DNA from: Aved-18 sp964606665
GTDB lineage: Bacteria; Cyanobacteriota; Vampirovibrionia; Obscuribacterales; Obscuribacteraceae
Length of the DNA stretch: 64,000 nt
Direction: 5' to 3'
NCBI GenBank assembly: GCA_964606665.1
Contig: CAZSHS010000003.1
Coordinates: 124,001-188,000 of the forward strand
The position numbers were made by a program, and so were the translations under genes. The stretch's first letter is position 1, and every line of letters starts with the position of its first letter. The notes beneath the pieces were generated by a model, which made no database searches, was not told the origin of the DNA, and saw only the letters and a program-made list of their open reading frames with translations. Of this stretch, positions 42,644 through 51,704 are shown piece after piece.

Positions 42644-43015
42644 ATGTTTAAATTACCGAGTTTGGGTCTGTTTGTAACTGTTTTTAAGGCTGGTCTCATT
42701 GTTGGAGTCTTTGTAGGTGCCGCTGCTGGAGCTGTGGCAGGCGCAGCGGGTGGACTTTTGACTGCACCGACCTCGGGCAAGAAATTGCGCGACAAAATTA
42801 AACAAGACGCCGAGAAGGGTGTTCAAGTTCTTACAGAAAACGGCGAAAAACTTAAAGAGCAGGGTTTTGACCTTGTGGACCGGATCAGCAGCCAGTTCGA
42901 TACCTTATCGCCAGAGCAAGAAGAAGTTTTTGACGATGAAATTGAGACTGATGAACCATTGAATGGGGACCATAGTCAGATGTCATCTAGACGAAAACGT
43001 CGTCGCAGTGCGTAA
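42644..43015 (+). CDS. YtxH-like small membrane protein
   Basis: 123 residues. A hydrophobic Gly/Ala helix (FKAGLIVGVFVGAAAGAVAG) with the typical GLLTAPTSGKKLRDKIK motif after it, then a long helical charged tail ending in RRKRRRSA. This is the YtxH/GvpP pattern of stress-related membrane proteins. GGGAAAGG precedes the ATG. It stands alone between the Cys-motif pair and a CAP protein. Confidence 0.85.
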   Translation: MFKLPSLGLFVTVFKAGLIVGVFVGAAAGAVAGAAGGLLTAPTSGKKLRDKIKQDAEKGVQVLTENGEKLKEQGFDLVDRISSQFDTLSPEQEEVFDDEIETDEPLNGDHSQMSSRRKRRRSA

Positions 43016-43062
43016 CTGCGCAATTAATGTAACTGATTTGAAAGTTGCTAGAATACCGGGTC

Positions 43063-43833
43063 ATGAAGATCCGGCATCTAGCAATTTTCTCTTTCTTGGC
43101 TGCGCAGCTATTAGTGCAGTGTCCATCTGCTTTTGGCGATGTTAATCCCGGTCCGTGCGCAGACAAACGTCAGCAACTGAAGACTTATCTTGAAAAGGCA
43201 AGAGCCACTGGTTTTGGTACCGGTCCCTATGATGATGCCCTTAGAAAAATAGAAGATGACGTTAAAAATGGCATGGCTGAAGCCGAGGTTCAAGCGCAGA
43301 TAACAAGACTTACAAAAGCCTTGAGCGAACAGGTTCAAAATCGAAAGACTATCAAAGCATCTGGAGTTGGCATGGGATCTACTGATCCAGCCACTTTAAA
43401 AAAACTGAAAAAATCAAAGCAACAGATTCCAGTTGGTCAATTGGAAAGCTATATGCTGACTCTGCTAAATAAGCATAGAAAAGAGAACGGGATTCCCACG
43501 ATAGGGACCGACGGAACTCTCGCGCGCTGCGCCCGCGAACACGCGGACGACATGATTAAACGCAAATTTTTTGATCATACTAATCCAGATGGTTTAGACG
43601 GATTTAAACGTGCTCAAAAGGCCGGCTACAAAAAAGGCGTACGTGAAAATATAGCCAGAACTGCGATGGGTGGCAACGGCATTTTGGAAGTTGAAGCTGC
43701 TGACGAAAGATTGATGCAGTCGCCAGGACACAAAGCCAATATTCTGGATCCTGAATTAAAAGTAGTAGGAATAGGTATCGCCTACGATCCCGTTACCTGG
43801 CAGCTAAGAGTTTGCCAACTTTTCGGCAAGTAG
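43063..43833 (+). CDS. Secreted CAP-domain (SCP/PR1-like) protein 1
   Basis: About 256 residues from ATG 43063, where the signal peptide starts (HLAIFSFLAAQLLVQCPSAF). The N-terminal helical region (KTYLEKARATGFGTGPYDDA) is shared with the second CAP protein at 46409-47218. The CAP domain has LLNKHRKENGIPTIGTDGTL, CAREHADDMIKRKFFDHTNP and SPGHKANILDP, with the two His and Glu-type residues of the CAP cavity. CAP proteins are secreted and bind lipids, sterols or peptides; the bacterial role is not settled. GTG/ATG starts upstream are less likely. Confidence 0.9.
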   Translation: MKIRHLAIFSFLAAQLLVQCPSAFGDVNPGPCADKRQQLKTYLEKARATGFGTGPYDDALRKIEDDVKNGMAEAEVQAQITRLTKALSEQVQNRKTIKASGVGMGSTDPATLKKLKKSKQQIPVGQLESYMLTLLNKHRKENGIPTIGTDGTLARCAREHADDMIKRKFFDHTNPDGLDGFKRAQKAGYKKGVRENIARTAMGGNGILEVEAADERLMQSPGHKANILDPELKVVGIGIAYDPVTWQLRVCQLFGK

Positions 43834-43838
43834 ATTTT

Positions 43839-44489
43839 CTATTTCGAAAAAATCAACGCATAACTATGGTCATAACCATAGGCGTAAGTCGGCTCCCAGT
43901 TGATCACGATTTCGCCAAGGAAAGTGAGACTCTGCGAAACTTCGCGCGCAATGTCCCAGGCTAATGGCGTGACGTCATTGTCGTTGTGTTTTAAGTTAGA
44001 TACTTCGATTATCACATGGCCGGAGGACTTTAGTTTTTCACCGATCTGTTTATATATCTTGCCGATATCGCACAGATACTGCTTGTAGCCACCTTCTTTG
44101 GTACTATATGCGGTGAATGGATTTTCTGTGTGATGTTTACCCATGTAAGGCGGTGAAGTTATGGATAGATTGAAGTCAGGAATGCTCAGTTCGGATAAAC
44201 GCAATGAATCACCCAGCAAAGCTCTTTCAGGGTGCTTGATTTGAGTGCGTACATAGTTGCAGCGCTCTTCTTTAAATTCAACTCCAAAGCCTAATCTGCT
44301 CATTCGTTCGGCGACTACAAGAGTCGTTCCAAAACCCATGAAAGGATCGAAAACGATGTCACCTTCGTGTGTGTACTGCAGAAGAAAGTGTTCGACTAAC
44401 TCGGGGCAATAACGGACGTCGTCAGGCTGGAACTGCTCTGGTAGAGGCTTTTCGTGTAGATTCTTTAGTTGGAGAACGGTTTTCTTCAT
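43839..44489 (-). CDS. Orphan site-specific DNA methyltransferase (N4-cytosine/N6-adenine type)
   Basis: 216 residues. AdoMet-binding motif I is DIVFDPFMGFGTTLVVAERM near residue 45, and the catalytic motif IV is LSITSPPYMGKHH near residue 110. In the common TSPPY enzymes motif IV comes first, so the order here is the permuted one. It is short, with little room for a recognition domain. No restriction endonuclease gene is adjacent, so it is an orphan enzyme; the target sequence cannot be read. It is convergent with CAP protein 1. Confidence 0.85.
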   Translation of the reverse strand: MKKTVLQLKNLHEKPLPEQFQPDDVRYCPELVEHFLLQYTHEGDIVFDPFMGFGTTLVVAERMSRLGFGVEFKEERCNYVRTQIKHPERALLGDSLRLSELSIPDFNLSITSPPYMGKHHTENPFTAYSTKEGGYKQYLCDIGKIYKQIGEKLKSSGHVIIEVSNLKHNDNDVTPLAWDIAREVSQSLTFLGEIVINWEPTYAYGYDHSYALIFSK

Positions 44490-44499
44490 TGCTCAATTT

Positions 44500-46347
44500 T
44501 TATTCAAACTTCGAATCAAGGCAAGCATTAATAATTGATTTGGATTGCAAATCTTGCAAGGTCAATTCAGAATTCTGCAAGCGAGAAAGAATCATGCCGC
44601 AATAAATCCATTGCTCTTCGTTGCTCAGTCCAAGCGTGTCGTCAACGAGCTTATAATCGTTTTCTAGATTTTCCAGATTCTGAAGATTGTCGCTTGGCGA
44701 CGACTTTCTCATCTGCGAAACGATATCTAGAACAAGCTTTTTGCGTTCGTCTAAAGTACTTTGAAATTTTGGTCCAATATAACTGCTTTTATCAACGATC
44801 ATTTTGGCATACGACTGCTCAAGCCAGTTTTCGAAGTTAGAACTGAAATTGCAGTTTTGTAATATCGTGCGCAAATTCTCTTTTGTCACAAACTTGGGAG
44901 CTATCGTACCTGGTATCACATAACTTTTGGGTTGACCATTGAGCATCTTAGAAAAATTCTCAAAATAGCCCCAGTTATTTTCTTTCATTTGGGCAAAGGA
45001 GCCAAGACTGACAGTCTGAGCAAGTAAATCCCGAGCGAGTGCGGCTCTGATTACAAAAACTTCGTGTGGATTATCGGTGCATTCAGAAAGCATCGCCAGT
45101 TTTTTCTGGACGCCGCAATGCTCACCTTTATCGATTATCATGCCGACAATGCGGCCCGAGGTCGCCTCGACAACACTATCTCCCGCTACCCAGTAATGCT
45201 CAGATGCTGGTGTGAGTTTGTCAAAACTAGATGCAAAGGTCGCATCGCCCGCGATAGGTTGGGCATAAGCTACAAGCGTGGTGCTCTGCCAGGGCCAGCT
45301 TTTTACTACTTGTCTTAATTCATCTCCATATGTGCCCTGCATTACTGCGCTTACAAATTGTGTGGCAAGCCCGGCTCCCAGGCTGTGTCCGGTTACGTAA
45401 ATATGTTCGGGCGCACCATAAGTTTGTTCAAGATGTTTGCAACAAGCCGTAATTGTTCCAAGCATTGTCGGGAGCGACTCGGAAAATCCTTGGGTTACTT
45501 TACCAACTCTACTAATGAGTGGCTGCTCTACTTGTTTCATGCCGCGTAAGTCAGTTATCCAGTCGGGATTGCCTTTGGGTTCGCCAATTAAATTCTGGGC
45601 TCGCCAAACTGTTTTTAGAAGCGACGCTCCGCTGCGGCTGCCGCGAAAGACTATATGGGCGTCGTAGCCTGTTTGGGTCTTTTTCATGATCACAAAACCC
45701 ATCAAGCTCCACGATGGATCTGTAGCACCTGCACCACCCATGATGCCAGTACTTCCGGTTCCGCCTTCGAATACTACTATGTGGTCATCACCACCTGGAT
45801 ATTGGCGAATTGAAAAAAGTTCGGTTTCGTTGTAGGGATAACTTGTTGGTTTCGATGTGTACCTAATTCCCTCAATGGTTTTGATATTTTGAGTAATGTA
45901 ATTCGGTGCTTGAAGAGCTAGAAATATCTCGCCATCGCGATTGAAAGTAGGAAATTTGGCATCGATATATTTGTAATTAGAAAGTATCGGGTCGAGATTG
46001 CGATTACTCTCGCCAAAACCGCGCGCAGCGTTTGGTCCGCTATAGAATCCGCCTAAATTTTGGGCGTAATCGTGGGTGAATTGGCATATATTGTTGCGAC
46101 GGTCGCTTGCCACGCGAGACATCATGTCGTACCAGGGGTCGAGCGGCAAGCACAAAGATTGGTGATAGAGCTGATAGCTAAGTGTGCACAAGTCTAGATT
46201 AACGACCGATTGCGGTAGAGATTGCGTTTGGGAGTTGCTCTCGCTTGCAATAGCGCTTACATTTGAGACTATGGGCGCCAAGATAGTTGCAACTATGAAG
46301 GACAAAATAAATACGGCGCCGCGCTTAAATCTAGCACTTGAATACAT
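44500..46347 (-). CDS. Exported lipase, class 3 (alpha/beta hydrolase)
   Basis: 615 residues with a signal peptide (VFILSFIVATILAPIVSNVS). The class 3 lipase centre is YVTGHSLGAGLATQFVSAVM (G-H-S-L-G), with DAHIVFRGSRSG before it (the oxyanion-side RG motif). A further part of about 200 residues to the C-terminus has no recognised domain. It probably hydrolyses acylglycerols or phospholipids outside the cytoplasm. It is one of several exported lipid-acting or CAP proteins in this stretch. Confidence 0.88.
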   Translation of the reverse strand: MYSSARFKRGAVFILSFIVATILAPIVSNVSAIASESNSQTQSLPQSVVNLDLCTLSYQLYHQSLCLPLDPWYDMMSRVASDRRNNICQFTHDYAQNLGGFYSGPNAARGFGESNRNLDPILSNYKYIDAKFPTFNRDGEIFLALQAPNYITQNIKTIEGIRYTSKPTSYPYNETELFSIRQYPGGDDHIVVFEGGTGSTGIMGGAGATDPSWSLMGFVIMKKTQTGYDAHIVFRGSRSGASLLKTVWRAQNLIGEPKGNPDWITDLRGMKQVEQPLISRVGKVTQGFSESLPTMLGTITACCKHLEQTYGAPEHIYVTGHSLGAGLATQFVSAVMQGTYGDELRQVVKSWPWQSTTLVAYAQPIAGDATFASSFDKLTPASEHYWVAGDSVVEATSGRIVGMIIDKGEHCGVQKKLAMLSECTDNPHEVFVIRAALARDLLAQTVSLGSFAQMKENNWGYFENFSKMLNGQPKSYVIPGTIAPKFVTKENLRTILQNCNFSSNFENWLEQSYAKMIVDKSSYIGPKFQSTLDERKKLVLDIVSQMRKSSPSDNLQNLENLENDYKLVDDTLGLSNEEQWIYCGMILSRLQNSELTLQDLQSKSIINACLDSKFE

Positions 46348-46408
46348 TGTTACCGCCTACAAGAAGTCGAGCTGAAAATGATAACATGGTGGGTGGAAGG
46401 AAAAGATT

Positions 46409-47218
46409 ATGAAGTCGAGTCTAAAAACACTTGTTATTGTAGCCACGATTTTCAATGCCACCACAGTGGTGTCACAAGATGCAGTAGCACCAGGTCCTGC
46501 GTTTGAAAAGCGCAAACAAGTCTACGATTATTTAGTCAAAGCCAAGAAAGCTGGAGTTGGTACTACTCCTTATGAAAAGGCGCTTGGCGAGATTGAAAGC
46601 GATGTTAAAGCGGGCAAGAGCGAAGGCGAGATTAGCAATCGATTAAGTAGTCTTACTTCGTCACTTGCGCAACAAGTGAAAAATTTCAAGGCAATGAAAG
46701 CCGCTCCTCCGGCATATCAATCTGTACGACCAACTGGTTCTATGTCGAGTTCATCCGGCACGCATGGTGATGTCAGGCCGCCCATGGGAGGCGGAGTAGC
46801 GAGTGGCAGACGGGCTAACACTGGTGAAATGGAAGCCTACATGGTCACTTTGGTGAATAAGCATAGAAAAGAAGCCGGGCTTGGGTCATTATCACAAGAT
46901 TCGACTCTTTCGACGATTGCACGTGGACACGCTGCAGACATGATTAAACGCAAGTTTTTTGATCACATAAATCCTAGCGGAGAAGACCCGCGTGCTCGAG
47001 CAAGAGCTGGTGGATATAGCGGTTGGGTGCGAGAAAATATTGCTTATACTATTTACAGTCTTCCAGGTTCGGTTCTAGTTGAGATGGCGGACAGGGATTT
47101 GATGAATTCACCTGGACACAGAAAAAACATTCTGGACGAGACAGGACAATCAGTTGGAATTGGCATCGTTTACGACGCTAAAGGTGGCATCAGCGTTTGC
47201 CAATTGTTTTCGCCATAA
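46409..47218 (+). CDS. Secreted CAP-domain (SCP/PR1-like) protein 2
   Basis: 269 residues. Signal-like N-terminus (TLVIVATIFNATTVVSQDAV), a helical region (RKQVYDYLVKAKKAGVGTTP) that matches the one in CAP protein 1, a Ser/Gly-rich linker, then CAP motifs LVNKHRKEAGLGSLSQDSTL, HAADMIKRKFFDHINPSGED and SPGHRKNILDE. It is a paralogue of 43063-43833, separated from it by the methyltransferase and lipase genes. Start at ATG 46409 has GGAAGG upstream. Confidence 0.9.
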   Translation: MKSSLKTLVIVATIFNATTVVSQDAVAPGPAFEKRKQVYDYLVKAKKAGVGTTPYEKALGEIESDVKAGKSEGEISNRLSSLTSSLAQQVKNFKAMKAAPPAYQSVRPTGSMSSSSGTHGDVRPPMGGGVASGRRANTGEMEAYMVTLVNKHRKEAGLGSLSQDSTLSTIARGHAADMIKRKFFDHINPSGEDPRARARAGGYSGWVRENIAYTIYSLPGSVLVEMADRDLMNSPGHRKNILDETGQSVGIGIVYDAKGGISVCQLFSP

Positions 47219-47224
47219 TTAAGA

Positions 47225-47773
47225 CTACTTGCGCGGTGTTACTTTGCCAGTGCCACCACATATGGCGCATTTAATTATTTCGTCTTTGCCTTTTACTTTC
47301 TTAAGCACAAAACCATTTCTGCAACTTCCTGGGCAAGTGCCAGTCATGAGTTGAGAAAGCTGTAACTCTAGCTTGCGAGCGCGTTCGCGCACGGCAGCGC
47401 TTTTGCCAAATTCACGCACTGTTTGATACTGTTTGAGCGCAGATGGATATTGTTTCATGTAATAGTAACAGTAGCCCATCATGATTTTGGCGCCACCATC
47501 GTCTGCTATTGTCTCTGAAGCTTTCTTGTAATACTGCAATGCTTCGGCATAACGCTTTGCCTTGAAGAATTTAGACGCCTTCACTACGTCGTTTTGACGG
47601 GTAAATTCGCCTGCTTCGTCTAAAGATGAATCGTCTAAAGGACTGTAATCAATTGTATCTTTGCCATTAATTGTGGCATTTGTATCTTGCGCCCAAGCGA
47701 TGGGCGAGGTGGATACTGCCAGGAAAGCACCTAAAGCGAGCGTGATTTTAAATCTCATACTTCGATTTGACAT
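47225..47773 (-). CDS. Secreted TPR protein with DnaJ-like zinc finger
   Basis: 182 residues. Signal peptide (ITLALGAFLAVSTSPIAWA), a TPR unit (ASKFFKAKRYAEALQYYKKA, KIMMGYCYYYMKQYPSALKQ) and a C-terminal finger with CPGSCRNGFVLKK and CAICGGTGKVTP, two CxxC pairs as in DnaJ or CXXCXGXG proteins. The TPR sequence resembles those of the selenoprotein-like genes at 61167 and 61845 (YYxGxC, YPSAL/YQSAL). Role unknown, probably an exported scaffold. Tail to tail with CAP protein 2. Confidence 0.8.
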   Translation of the reverse strand: MSNRSMRFKITLALGAFLAVSTSPIAWAQDTNATINGKDTIDYSPLDDSSLDEAGEFTRQNDVVKASKFFKAKRYAEALQYYKKASETIADDGGAKIMMGYCYYYMKQYPSALKQYQTVREFGKSAAVRERARKLELQLSQLMTGTCPGSCRNGFVLKKVKGKDEIIKCAICGGTGKVTPRK

Positions 47774-47893
47774 TTTATTATATTAGCTCTGTTGCCCAAC
47801 CTCGTAAAGGACAAAAAAATCACTGTGTAATTGCACCTTTTATTTCATTCTTTCAATTGCACAATTGAGCTTAACGGCAGGGAGGAAGCGGCG

Positions 47894-48397
47894 ATGCAAA
47901 ATAGTAATACAAACAAAACAGATAGAGTAAAGGCTCGTAAAATCATAGCTCGTTATGGCGGGTGGTGTCTTTGCGGTAAACGCATTCAAGTGGGGGAAGC
48001 TTTTATCTGGTATGGTTCGGGAAGCAAAATTCAGTGTTTGCGTTGCTATGAATTTCGTCATCTAAATCTTGTTGGTGCCAAGTCTTCATACGATAAAATC
48101 ATCGACAGAATTCGGGCAATTCGAAACTCGATTTCTCCCTGGCCGCAAAAGATCAAAGATGAATATCTGTCTTTGTTTAATTTGCTTGTTCAGGCGCCTG
48201 AAGATTGTCGCGAGGTTAAATTGTTTTTGCAGGAGATTGCGAAGTGTCGCAAAGAGCGATCGAGACCGTATACTTGTAGAGCCCTAAAGCAAAAAGCTTG
48301 TATTCATTGTGGCACGGTACAAAGCGTGGGTGCCGTGATTCTAATTGATTTTCCAGGACGAAGATATCATTGTGTACAGTGTGAATGCGTTGCCTAA
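47894..48397 (+). CDS. Protein with two cysteine motifs, unknown
   Basis: About 167 residues from ATG 47894 (GGGAGGAAGCGG upstream). N-terminal WCLCGKRIQVGEAFIWYGS with CLRCYEFRH, and C-terminal KACIHCGTVQSVGAVILIDF with CVQCECVA, look like two zinc-binding CxxC...CxxC clusters of similar form, joined by a helical linker. No signal peptide. Not a recognised family. Overlaps the next gene's 3' end (minus strand) by 4 bases. Confidence 0.65.
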   Translation: MQNSNTNKTDRVKARKIIARYGGWCLCGKRIQVGEAFIWYGSGSKIQCLRCYEFRHLNLVGAKSSYDKIIDRIRAIRNSISPWPQKIKDEYLSLFNLLVQAPEDCREVKLFLQEIAKCRKERSRPYTCRALKQKACIHCGTVQSVGAVILIDFPGRRYHCVQCECVA

Positions 48398-49083
48398 AGT
48401 CCTTTGAATGTCGCATTGATATCGTCGGCTTTCTTTTGATAAATAGCGGCTTCGCGAGTTCGTTTCATTTTTTTGCAAAGATTGGCGTACTGGCTGTAAG
48501 CTGACATCAAATTGATTTTTCCAGAGACACCATTTGCGGTGGCGAGCTTGATTTGTCTTTTTATATGCATTTCGGCACTGACAAATTTGTTTGTGGCAAT
48601 TTCTGAATCGACGAGGGGCGGAAATAAAGCTTCCAGTGTCTCTTCGTAAGGCATTGGTTTGTGCACTACTTCTGCGCTGACAGTCCCATCGCCGTGGTGT
48701 TCGATTATTTTGTCTGGTACTCGCTGTGAAGTTGGCGTCGGTTTGAGCGCACCAGCATCAACAATGGCGAGCGCTTTGGTCAGTGTCGCGCATGCTTGAG
48801 CGGATTTGCCCACTCGGTTATAGTGCATTCCCAAATCGATTAGACTGCCGATATAGAGCTGACTTTTAAGACCAGACTTTGCCGCTTTGCTAACCAGTTT
48901 TAAATAAACAGCGTCAGTGTCGGGCATACCTTCTGAGCCGGAGGAAGAGCAGCCTGGCTCTCCTTCCATAGCATCTGAGGTCCCAGGAACGTCTTGAGTG
49001 CCTGGTGGCACTTCGCCGCGTCCTTGAGCGAAGATAGGCTGCGCTAAAAGTGTAAAAGTTATAGCTAATAGAATTTGTTTCAT
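48394..49083 (-). CDS. Secreted TPR-type helical protein
   Basis: 229 residues. Signal peptide (LLAITFTLLAQPIFAQ), a Ser/Gly-rich spacer with two cysteines, then helical repeats (KLVSKAAKSGLKSQLYIGSL, RVGKSAQACATLTKALAIVD, SAYSQYANLCKKMKRTREAA) of TPR type. Third gene of a tight minus-strand run after the GT2 and GT87-like genes, with ATGA overlaps, so likely one operon with them. Function unknown. Confidence 0.7.
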   Translation of the reverse strand: MKQILLAITFTLLAQPIFAQGRGEVPPGTQDVPGTSDAMEGEPGCSSSGSEGMPDTDAVYLKLVSKAAKSGLKSQLYIGSLIDLGMHYNRVGKSAQACATLTKALAIVDAGALKPTPTSQRVPDKIIEHHGDGTVSAEVVHKPMPYEETLEALFPPLVDSEIATNKFVSAEMHIKRQIKLATANGVSGKINLMSAYSQYANLCKKMKRTREAAIYQKKADDINATFKGL

Positions 49084-50300
49084 GATTTGATTATATCCAC
49101 TTCTTTTTTTCTGGCTGATAGGTAAATTGCCACGGCTGTAAAAACAAACATTGCAATGAAGAACGGATTGATTTTGCCTCCTTCAAGCAAATAGTTGTAA
49201 TGCACGAAAATATAGGCAGGGAGAAAGAAAATAATTGTAAGGGGAAAAAGAATTAGTTTGAGCCAAATTGGTATTTGCTTGAACAAGTCTTCTTTCATCG
49301 CGATTGCAAATACTGGCATCAACAAGAGCAAATCGTATGAATGCCAGTAAAGCGCTGTAAGGCAAGCAAAAGGAAGTGCAGCAAAGAATGTCGATTCGAG
49401 CCAATTGGCGGAATCTTTCTTCAGGCGGCTCCAGAAAATTATTAGAGCCAAGCCGGCTAGATTCAGTACTGTTGCAATACTAGTAATTGGTTGGACCATG
49501 TTTGGAAGTAAAAGTAATAGCTGACCGCGTATAGTGGGAGCAAGTTCTGTATGCAGCGAATTATTATTGTTGTAAATATCGCGCATGATTTCAGAATATC
49601 CGGCATATCCTTCACAACCAATCATCAAATATGATACGCCTAGAAGGACTAATCCACAGGCTGCAAACGAAGGAATCCATTTCCAGCGTCCGCCTGCAAG
49701 AAGTGCTAATGCAATTGGTAATAATTCTTGCGGTTTGAGTATAAGCAAACTGAGAGCGATACCAACTAGCCACCATTTTTCTTTCTTGGCATAATAGAGC
49801 GCGCCCGAAAATGCTAGTATCAAAAGTGGTGCCAATTGACCTATTCTCAATGATTCATAGGCTGATCCAGACAAGAAAAGTAAAGCACAGAACCAGGCTG
49901 TCTGACCAATTTGCAAATTGAATGTTCGGGCAAGTATCAATAGACTGGCAAGAAGTGAAACTCCCAGAAATACAGTCCAAACCGCAATGAAAATATTAGC
50001 CGGTACTAAGTGTAATGGATAAAGCCAGGGCAGCGAAAATGGGGCTAGAAAAGTCTCTCGCTTTCTTCCTTTCAGTTCGGGAAAGCATTCGGCTGTAACA
50101 TTAGAATAGTCGGGCTGTGCATAAACTCTGGAGCCTTTGCCATCACCAAGCATTTTAGATATGCCGTAGTACTGGGGACCATCTGAAACTTTAAGTGATG
50201 TTGGTGCGCTTGCCACCATGATAAAACTCATGATACCAATAGATGTCAAAGCGAACAGGCATGGAAAAAATATTCTTACAATGAATAAGCTGGGGCTCAT
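49080..50300 (-). CDS. Polytopic membrane glycosyltransferase (GT87/DUF2029-like)
   Basis: 406 residues with about ten membrane helices. The start (FPCLFALTSIGIMSFIMVAS), a loop with acidic residues before DGPQYYGISKML, LYPLHLVPANIFIAVWTVFL and LALLAGGRWKWIPSFAACGL are typical of the DUF2029/GT87 polyprenyl-phosphate-sugar glycosyltransferases. It probably adds a sugar to an envelope lipid or polysaccharide outside the membrane. Overlaps the GT2 gene (4 bases), whose product could make the polyprenyl sugar donor. Confidence 0.85.
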   Translation of the reverse strand: MSPSLFIVRIFFPCLFALTSIGIMSFIMVASAPTSLKVSDGPQYYGISKMLGDGKGSRVYAQPDYSNVTAECFPELKGRKRETFLAPFSLPWLYPLHLVPANIFIAVWTVFLGVSLLASLLILARTFNLQIGQTAWFCALLFLSGSAYESLRIGQLAPLLILAFSGALYYAKKEKWWLVGIALSLLILKPQELLPIALALLAGGRWKWIPSFAACGLVLLGVSYLMIGCEGYAGYSEIMRDIYNNNNSLHTELAPTIRGQLLLLLPNMVQPITSIATVLNLAGLALIIFWSRLKKDSANWLESTFFAALPFACLTALYWHSYDLLLLMPVFAIAMKEDLFKQIPIWLKLILFPLTIIFFLPAYIFVHYNYLLEGGKINPFFIAMFVFTAVAIYLSARKKEVDIIKS

Positions 50301-51478
50301 TCTTGATTTGACCTTTTGACAGAAACTGAGCGGGATTCAAACGGCATCGTCATCGACATAGCGCTTATAAACAGTGCAGTGAAGCACGAAGAAATTCCAC
50401 TTATGACGAGCGTTGCGGCAAGTGCGATCCATTGAACTGAGTTGATAAAATGTTCTTGACCTTTAGCTTGAAAAAGGGCTGCTGTTATTACAACTCCCAG
50501 TCCAAATAAAGTCATTAAGATGCCAACTCCAAGTCCGGTTTCGAGCGTAAACAAGTTATAAAAACCGGTAAGAAAATTATTTTCGCCATCGAATCTTTTT
50601 CGCCATGAATATGTTTTTGCATGCAACCACAAACTCAGAACTTGAACGCCAACAACACTACTAATGGTGGCACACAAACAAATCAAAGTATTTGTGAACG
50701 AGTCATCGATGTTCATCATGCCGCTAATCGAAAGCAAGTGTGTGACCATGCCTAGAATAAGCAATGTCATGCCTGGTATCAAGAAAAGTTGGTTAGGCGA
50801 ATACAAAAGCATCATGCGCAAACTGCGCCAGCCGTCGCTAAAAGTATTCAGTTTCGATTCGCCAATACGCTCTCCTAGAACTATGGGAATCTCTGCTACT
50901 TTCAGTTTTGCAAGACCTGCGTTAATCGCCAACTCAAGATTGAATTCCATGCCCTGACTTACAGGCTCGATTATTTGATAGGCTTCGCGACTGAATCCGC
51001 GATATCCGCAATAAACATCTGTATACTTCGTGCCAAACAGAGTATTCAAAATCCAGGTCAACAGGGGATTTCCAAATACGCGATGCAAAAAAGGGATTTG
51101 ACCCATGCCGCCTGTGAGGTAACGACTTCCTGTGACGAAGTCATATTTTTCATCGACTAATTTTTGCAAAAACTGTGGTATCAACGCAAAATCGTAAGTA
51201 TCATCAGCGTCTGCCATGATGAAGTATTTTCCATTCGCCACAGAAAATCCTTTGAGATAAGCGTTGCCATAACCGCGTTTTGGTTGGTGGCACAAATTGA
51301 CGTTTTTACTTTGCGCTATTTCAATTGAGCCGTCTGTTGATCCATTGTCTGAAATTACAATTTCGCCATCGATGTTGTTTTTTTCGAAGGTGTCTTGAAT
51401 TTTGTCGATGCAAAGACCAAGCGCGCCTGCTTCGTTCAAGCAGGGCAAAACAACTGATACTGTGGGTCTATTTGTCAT
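50297..51478 (-). CDS. Family 2 glycosyltransferase (polyprenyl-phosphate sugar synthase-like)
   Basis: 393 residues. GT2 domain: VSVVLPCLNEAGALGLCI, EIVISDNGSTDGSIEIA (DNGSTD), YFIMADADDTYDFALIPQFL (DADD) and CGYRGFSREAY. The C-terminal third has four membrane helices. This is the dolichol-phosphate mannosyltransferase/DPM1-like arrangement. Starts the operon GT2, GT87-like, TPR; it likely makes a lipid-linked sugar for the second enzyme. Confidence 0.9.
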   Translation of the reverse strand: MTNRPTVSVVLPCLNEAGALGLCIDKIQDTFEKNNIDGEIVISDNGSTDGSIEIAQSKNVNLCHQPKRGYGNAYLKGFSVANGKYFIMADADDTYDFALIPQFLQKLVDEKYDFVTGSRYLTGGMGQIPFLHRVFGNPLLTWILNTLFGTKYTDVYCGYRGFSREAYQIIEPVSQGMEFNLELAINAGLAKLKVAEIPIVLGERIGESKLNTFSDGWRSLRMMLLYSPNQLFLIPGMTLLILGMVTHLLSISGMMNIDDSFTNTLICLCATISSVVGVQVLSLWLHAKTYSWRKRFDGENNFLTGFYNLFTLETGLGVGILMTLFGLGVVITAALFQAKGQEHFINSVQWIALAATLVISGISSCFTALFISAMSMTMPFESRSVSVKRSNQE

Positions 51479-51704
51479 CTTGTCGGGGTACTAAAAACCT
51501 TGCATTTTCGTGTTCTATCTTACCAGTTCTAATTGGGAGTTTGTTTGTGGGCGCGGTCGTGGACTCCTCCTTCAAATGAGTATATTGCCAAGAGTATCTT
51601 TTTTCTTCACGCGTGGGTCCATACGGCTGGAAGTGCAGTAAAATCTATGGTTCGTAGCAATTTAGCGCCGGCTGCAAAGTGCCGGTTTGAATCAGGAGTG
51701 GACA

